Positions 51,194 to 52,197 of a DNA stretch of 52,197 nt are shown piece by piece; the first letter of the stretch is position 1, and every line of letters starts with the position of its first letter. The position numbers and the translations under genes were made by a program. The notes beneath the pieces are model-generated. The model was given only the letters and a program-made list of their open reading frames with translations. It did not search any database and was not told the origin of the DNA. The stretch comes from Neisseria sicca 4320 (GTDB taxonomy: Bacteria; Pseudomonadota; Gammaproteobacteria; Burkholderiales; Neisseriaceae): the NCBI RefSeq assembly GCF_000193735.1, contig NZ_AEPF01000008.1, positions 1-52,197 of the forward strand, given 5' to 3'.

Positions 51194-52000
51194 ATGCCGA
51201 CTATCCTGATTTGCCTGATACTGGTGTATGCCGGATTGGGTATATTCGTTTGGTTCAACCATAAGACCCGAGATATTAAAGATTATCCCCTCAAAGCCGA
51301 ACTGGCAGTTTTAGGTACCGCACTAACCGTGCACGGTGCCGTATTACTCATGCCTGTCATTCAAGACAAAGTATTGATTATGGGCTTCGGTTATTCCGTC
51401 AGTTTGATTGTATGGTTAATGCTGCTGGTGTATTTCGTTGGTAGTTTTTTCTATCGTCTGCGCGGATTGCAGCTACTTTTATACCCTTGTGCAGCGTTTA
51501 CCTTATTATTGGGCGCGCTGTTTCCGGGTAAATATGTCGGTTACCAAATCAATGATCTGCCGTTTATGTCGCACATTGGTACATCGCTGCTGGCATACGG
51601 TTTATTCGGTATTGTGACTTTATTTGCCGTTTTAATTTTACTGTTAAACCGTAATCTACATAGAAGACGTGTTTCCAGTTTGTCCGGTTTTCTGCCGTCT
51701 TTACTGAGTTTGGAAAAACTCATGTTCCAAGGGATGTGGGTAGGTTTTATTTTATTGACCTATTCAGTTGTCAGCGGGACTTTTTTTGCGGAGGCTGTAT
51801 TCGGTAAACCCGTTACATTTACCCATAAAACAGTATTTGGCATCCTCTCATGGTTAATTTACGGTGCTTTGCTGCTTAAGCACAGTATGACTGCATGGCG
51901 GGGCAAAAAGGCAGCTGTTTGGACAATTATCGGGTTTGTCAGTCTAATGTTTGCTTATGTAGGTAGTAAGTTTGTATTGGAAATCTTGCTACAGCGTTAA
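51194..52000 (+). CDS. ypjD: YpjD/CcsA-like cytochrome c assembly-family membrane protein
   Basis: A 268-aa protein with about eight membrane segments, of the cytochrome c assembly (CcsA/CcmC) superfamily. Conserved histidines lie in FMSHIGTSLLAYG and FTHKTVFGILSW. The WVGF-T-SVVSGTFF segment takes the place of the heme-handling WWD motif. Divergence from ffh is the same arrangement as ypjD-ffh in E. coli, which supports the YpjD assignment over a true CcsA. The ATG at 51194 is preferred to a long upstream reading from 51080. Confidence 0.83.
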   Translation: MPTILICLILVYAGLGIFVWFNHKTRDIKDYPLKAELAVLGTALTVHGAVLLMPVIQDKVLIMGFGYSVSLIVWLMLLVYFVGSFFYRLRGLQLLLYPCAAFTLLLGALFPGKYVGYQINDLPFMSHIGTSLLAYGLFGIVTLFAVLILLLNRNLHRRRVSSLSGFLPSLLSLEKLMFQGMWVGFILLTYSVVSGTFFAEAVFGKPVTFTHKTVFGILSWLIYGALLLKHSMTAWRGKKAAVWTIIGFVSLMFAYVGSKFVLEILLQR

Positions 52001-52039
52001 ATTGACAATTATCTGTTTGTGACTGTGTTTGGATTAGCA

Positions 52040-52133
52040 AAGGTCGTCTGAAAAAGATTTCAGACGAACTTTGTTTCTGAAAAAGATTTCAGACGAACTT
52101 TGTTTCTGAAAAAGATTTCAGACGACCTTTGGT
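52040..52133. repeat. 29-bp tandem array derived from a DUS hairpin
   Basis: Three units with a 29-base period (52047, 52076, 52105). The first DUS arm (from 52041) and the last arm (to 52131) are intact. The internal arms read GACGAACT, one base off the DUS (GACGACCT). It appears to come from one DUS hairpin that was mutated and then duplicated. It follows the ypjD-like gene and may still form a terminator. Confidence 0.85.
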
Positions 52134-52197
52134 GTTGTTGAGGTAGGTTGTTGAGTTTGGTTTGAGAATGGTTTTGAAAGTTTCGAAATAAAAGCTG

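Noticed and set aside
52040..52133. CRISPR-like appearance of regularly spaced repeats
   Set aside because: The 29-bp units are directly adjacent with no spacers and are explained by duplication of a DUS hairpin. No cas genes are in the window.

Overview
The window is a stretch of a commensal Neisseria chromosome. The DNA uptake sequence AGGTCGTCTGAA (the 'AG-mucDUS' dialect associated with N. mucosa/N. sicca-type commensals, unlike GCCGTCTGAA of meningococcus and gonococcus) occurs dozens of times, mostly as inverted pairs between genes. A complete Correia element and Neisseria-like protein sequences agree with this. I cannot fix the species from sequence alone.

Layout. 1-17110 holds housekeeping genes: orn (-), fabI, mscL, hslO (-), ubiB (-), an NlpC/P60 peptidase with a small partner gene, an AGCS amino-acid symporter, rsmG (-), two copies of a nested-palindrome repeat, rluC (-), rne with a long structured leader, a 68-aa membrane protein (-), an MFS transporter and an ampG-type permease. 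17291-30885 is the S10/spc/alpha ribosomal superoperon from rplC to rplQ, including secY, infA, a 37-codon rpmJ and rpoA, ending in a strong terminator. rpsJ is not next to rplC. 31114-37919 is a thiamine region: a promoter, a TPP riboswitch with a start-site-sequestering helix, thiO, a methyltransferase-like membrane protein, a NERD-domain protein, thiE, a divergent oxidoreductase/HxlR pair, a secreted protein, thiS, a 156-bp Correia element and thiG. The thi genes are thus interleaved with unrelated genes.

38069-46655 holds polA, an AT-rich orphan membrane protein that looks acquired, repeats, a YuiF/NhaC-like antiporter, slyX, a rhodanese (-), pcm (-), a free-methionine-sulfoxide reductase (-), tpiA and secG. 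46669-47400 is a tRNA-Leu(GAG) followed by a truncated integrase, the scar of an integrated element. 47451-52197 holds a pseudouridine synthase (-), a TMEM165/GDT1 exporter (-) preceded by a yybP-ykoY-type (Mn2+) riboswitch with a terminator, a DUF218 protein, ffh (-), a divergent ypjD-like gene and a 29-bp tandem array made from a decayed DUS hairpin.

Most of the window is core genome. I found no convincing new multi-gene system. The best leads are the two riboswitches, the interrupted thiamine operon with its Correia insertion, the AT-rich orphan gene, the integrase scar, the nested-palindrome repeats and the ways DUS copies are used as terminators, as a stop codon and as in-frame peptide insertions.
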